Shown here: positions 5,572 through 6,043 of the stretch, one piece after another
Numbering within the stretch: the stretch's first letter is position 1
Layout of the letters: each line of letters starts with the position of its first letter
DNA from: Bryobacteraceae bacterium
Lineage (GTDB): Bacteria; Acidobacteriota; Terriglobia; Bryobacterales; Bryobacteraceae
Length of the DNA stretch: 6,043 bases
NCBI GenBank assembly: GCA_030036985.1
Contig: JASHSD010000945.1
Location: 1-6,043 of the forward strand
Reading direction: 5' to 3'
Position numbers and translations under genes: made by a program
The notes under the pieces: generated by a model
Seen by the model: only the letters and a program-made list of their open reading frames with translations
Database searches by the model: none
Told to the model about the DNA's origin: nothing

Positions 5572-5994
5572 TCACCGGACCAGATGCGGCGCCGCGATGG
5601 CAATAAACTCGCGCGACGTGATCACTTTGGTCTTCTTCCAGGATTCCGGAAAGTGCCGCGCGTTTCCCGTCACCCGGTAATCGGCTCGGGCGGCATCGGC
5701 ACACTCCAGAAATTTATCGTCGCCGGGATCGTTTGAAATCTTAAGCCGGCGCGCCGGATGCACCAGCCGCGAACGGCTCTTAATGAGCTGAAAAAGCTGC
5801 CGGCGCAGACCTCTGCGAATTTTCAGCTCCGGGCGCGCAAGCACGTCGCTATATTCCCCCAGAATCGCTTCCGAAACATACAGACTGGCCGGTTTGGTGA
5901 TCGCCAACAAAAGAACCGTGCGCTACAGGCCATCCGGTTTCAATGCCGCCGAGACAATGATATTGGTGTCAATCACCAGTCTTAGCGGAATCAT
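5572..5994 (-). pseudogene. PIN-domain toxin (VapC-like nuclease) interrupted by one in-frame amber codon
   Basis: From ATG 5992-5994 the frame reads MIPLRLVIDTNIIVSAALKP, then DGL, then TAG (5923-5925, codon 24). It continues in the same frame with RTVLLLAITKPASLYVSEAI to a TGA at 5572-5574, 140 codons in all, the normal length of the family annotated as putative toxin-antitoxin toxin component, PIN family. The metal-binding acidic residues are all present: Asp9 (IDTN), Glu42 or Glu47 (SEAILGEY), Asp93 (DPGDDKFLECA) and Asp105 (ADYRVTGNARHFP). Such proteins are ribonucleases held inactive by a cognate antitoxin. Relatives, as I remember them, read DGLQRT here, so a single CAG-to-TAG change would explain the stop. 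Restart at TTG 5908-5910 would yield 112 residues lacking the first catalytic Asp, so it should be inactive. A possible antitoxin ends 11 bases upstream. Recent inactivation is the simplest reading; a sequencing error or amber suppression are alternatives. Confidence 0.85.
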
Positions 5995-6005
5995 CCGCGC
6001 CTAGG

Positions 6006-6043
6006 CTACTTGATCCTCGCCGCCTGGATGACGCGGTCAATCT
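6006..6043 (-). CDS. Possible C-terminus of the cognate antitoxin (cut by the window edge)
   Basis: In the frame ending at TAG 6006-6008 the last residues are IDRVIQAARIK, an amphipathic, basic end. It lies 11 bases before the PIN gene's ATG on the same strand, which is where the antitoxin gene of such a pair normally sits. Only about 12 codons are visible, no fold can be recognised, and the call rests mainly on position. The other two frames are less convincing: one stops at once (GAT TGA), the other is Ser/Arg-rich and runs through the PIN start. Confidence 0.35.
   Translation of the reverse strand, partial: IDRVIQAARIK

Noticed and set aside
5377..5736. Plus-strand open frame across the kinase-PIN junction
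   Set aside because: It runs antisense through two recognisable gene remnants, with an Arg/Ala/Pro-rich product and no domain.
1..6043. CRISPR array, tRNA, rRNA, riboswitch or complete insertion sequence
   Set aside because: No regularly spaced repeats, no cloverleaf or conserved RNA core, and no transposase with terminal inverted repeats were seen on either strand by eye.

Overview
The window is GC-rich, and every gene I can support lies on the minus strand, so gene order runs from high to low coordinates. The organism is most likely an acidobacterium of the Bryobacterales / Candidatus Solibacter type. That is inferred from three things: a tannase/feruloyl-esterase-family secreted hydrolase, a eukaryotic-type Ser/Thr kinase N-lobe of the style common in that group (GAGGMGEVYRA, then LHDVGPHYLVMEHVEG), and a PIN-domain toxin. 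No rRNA, tRNA or marker gene confirms it.

Right-hand part (about 5089-6043): a decaying region. At the edge is a possible antitoxin C-terminus, followed 11 bases later by a full-length PIN-family toxin gene (5572-5994). All its expected acidic residues remain, but codon 24 is an in-frame amber stop. Next comes a doubtful 33-residue membrane-like ORF. After it is the wreck of a Ser/Thr protein kinase gene (5089-5448), with a nonsense codon, several small indels and no C-lobe.

Centre (2417-5096): the best-preserved unit, a three-gene operon with overlapping junctions. It encodes an ABC ATPase, an ABC-2 type permease (4-base ATGA overlap) and an exported protein of unknown function (1-base TGATG overlap). 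The overlaps suggest translational coupling and a shared job, such as export of an unidentified substrate or an envelope function. The ATPase start (GTG) lies inside the tail of the kinase pseudogene.

Left-hand part (1-2339): a small exported BON-domain protein (1941-2339), a 48-base spacer with short inverted and tandem repeats, and a secreted tannase/feruloyl esterase-family enzyme (171-1883) with the CS-D-HC catalytic arrangement and a calcium-site motif intact. After its stop comes a GC-rich hairpin, then the N-terminus of another protein that runs off the window edge.

I see no CRISPR array, structural RNA gene, complete insertion sequence or clear novel defence system. The points most worth checking are the single amber codon in an otherwise intact PIN toxin, the multi-lesion kinase pseudogene, and the uncharacterised exported partner of the ABC transporter.
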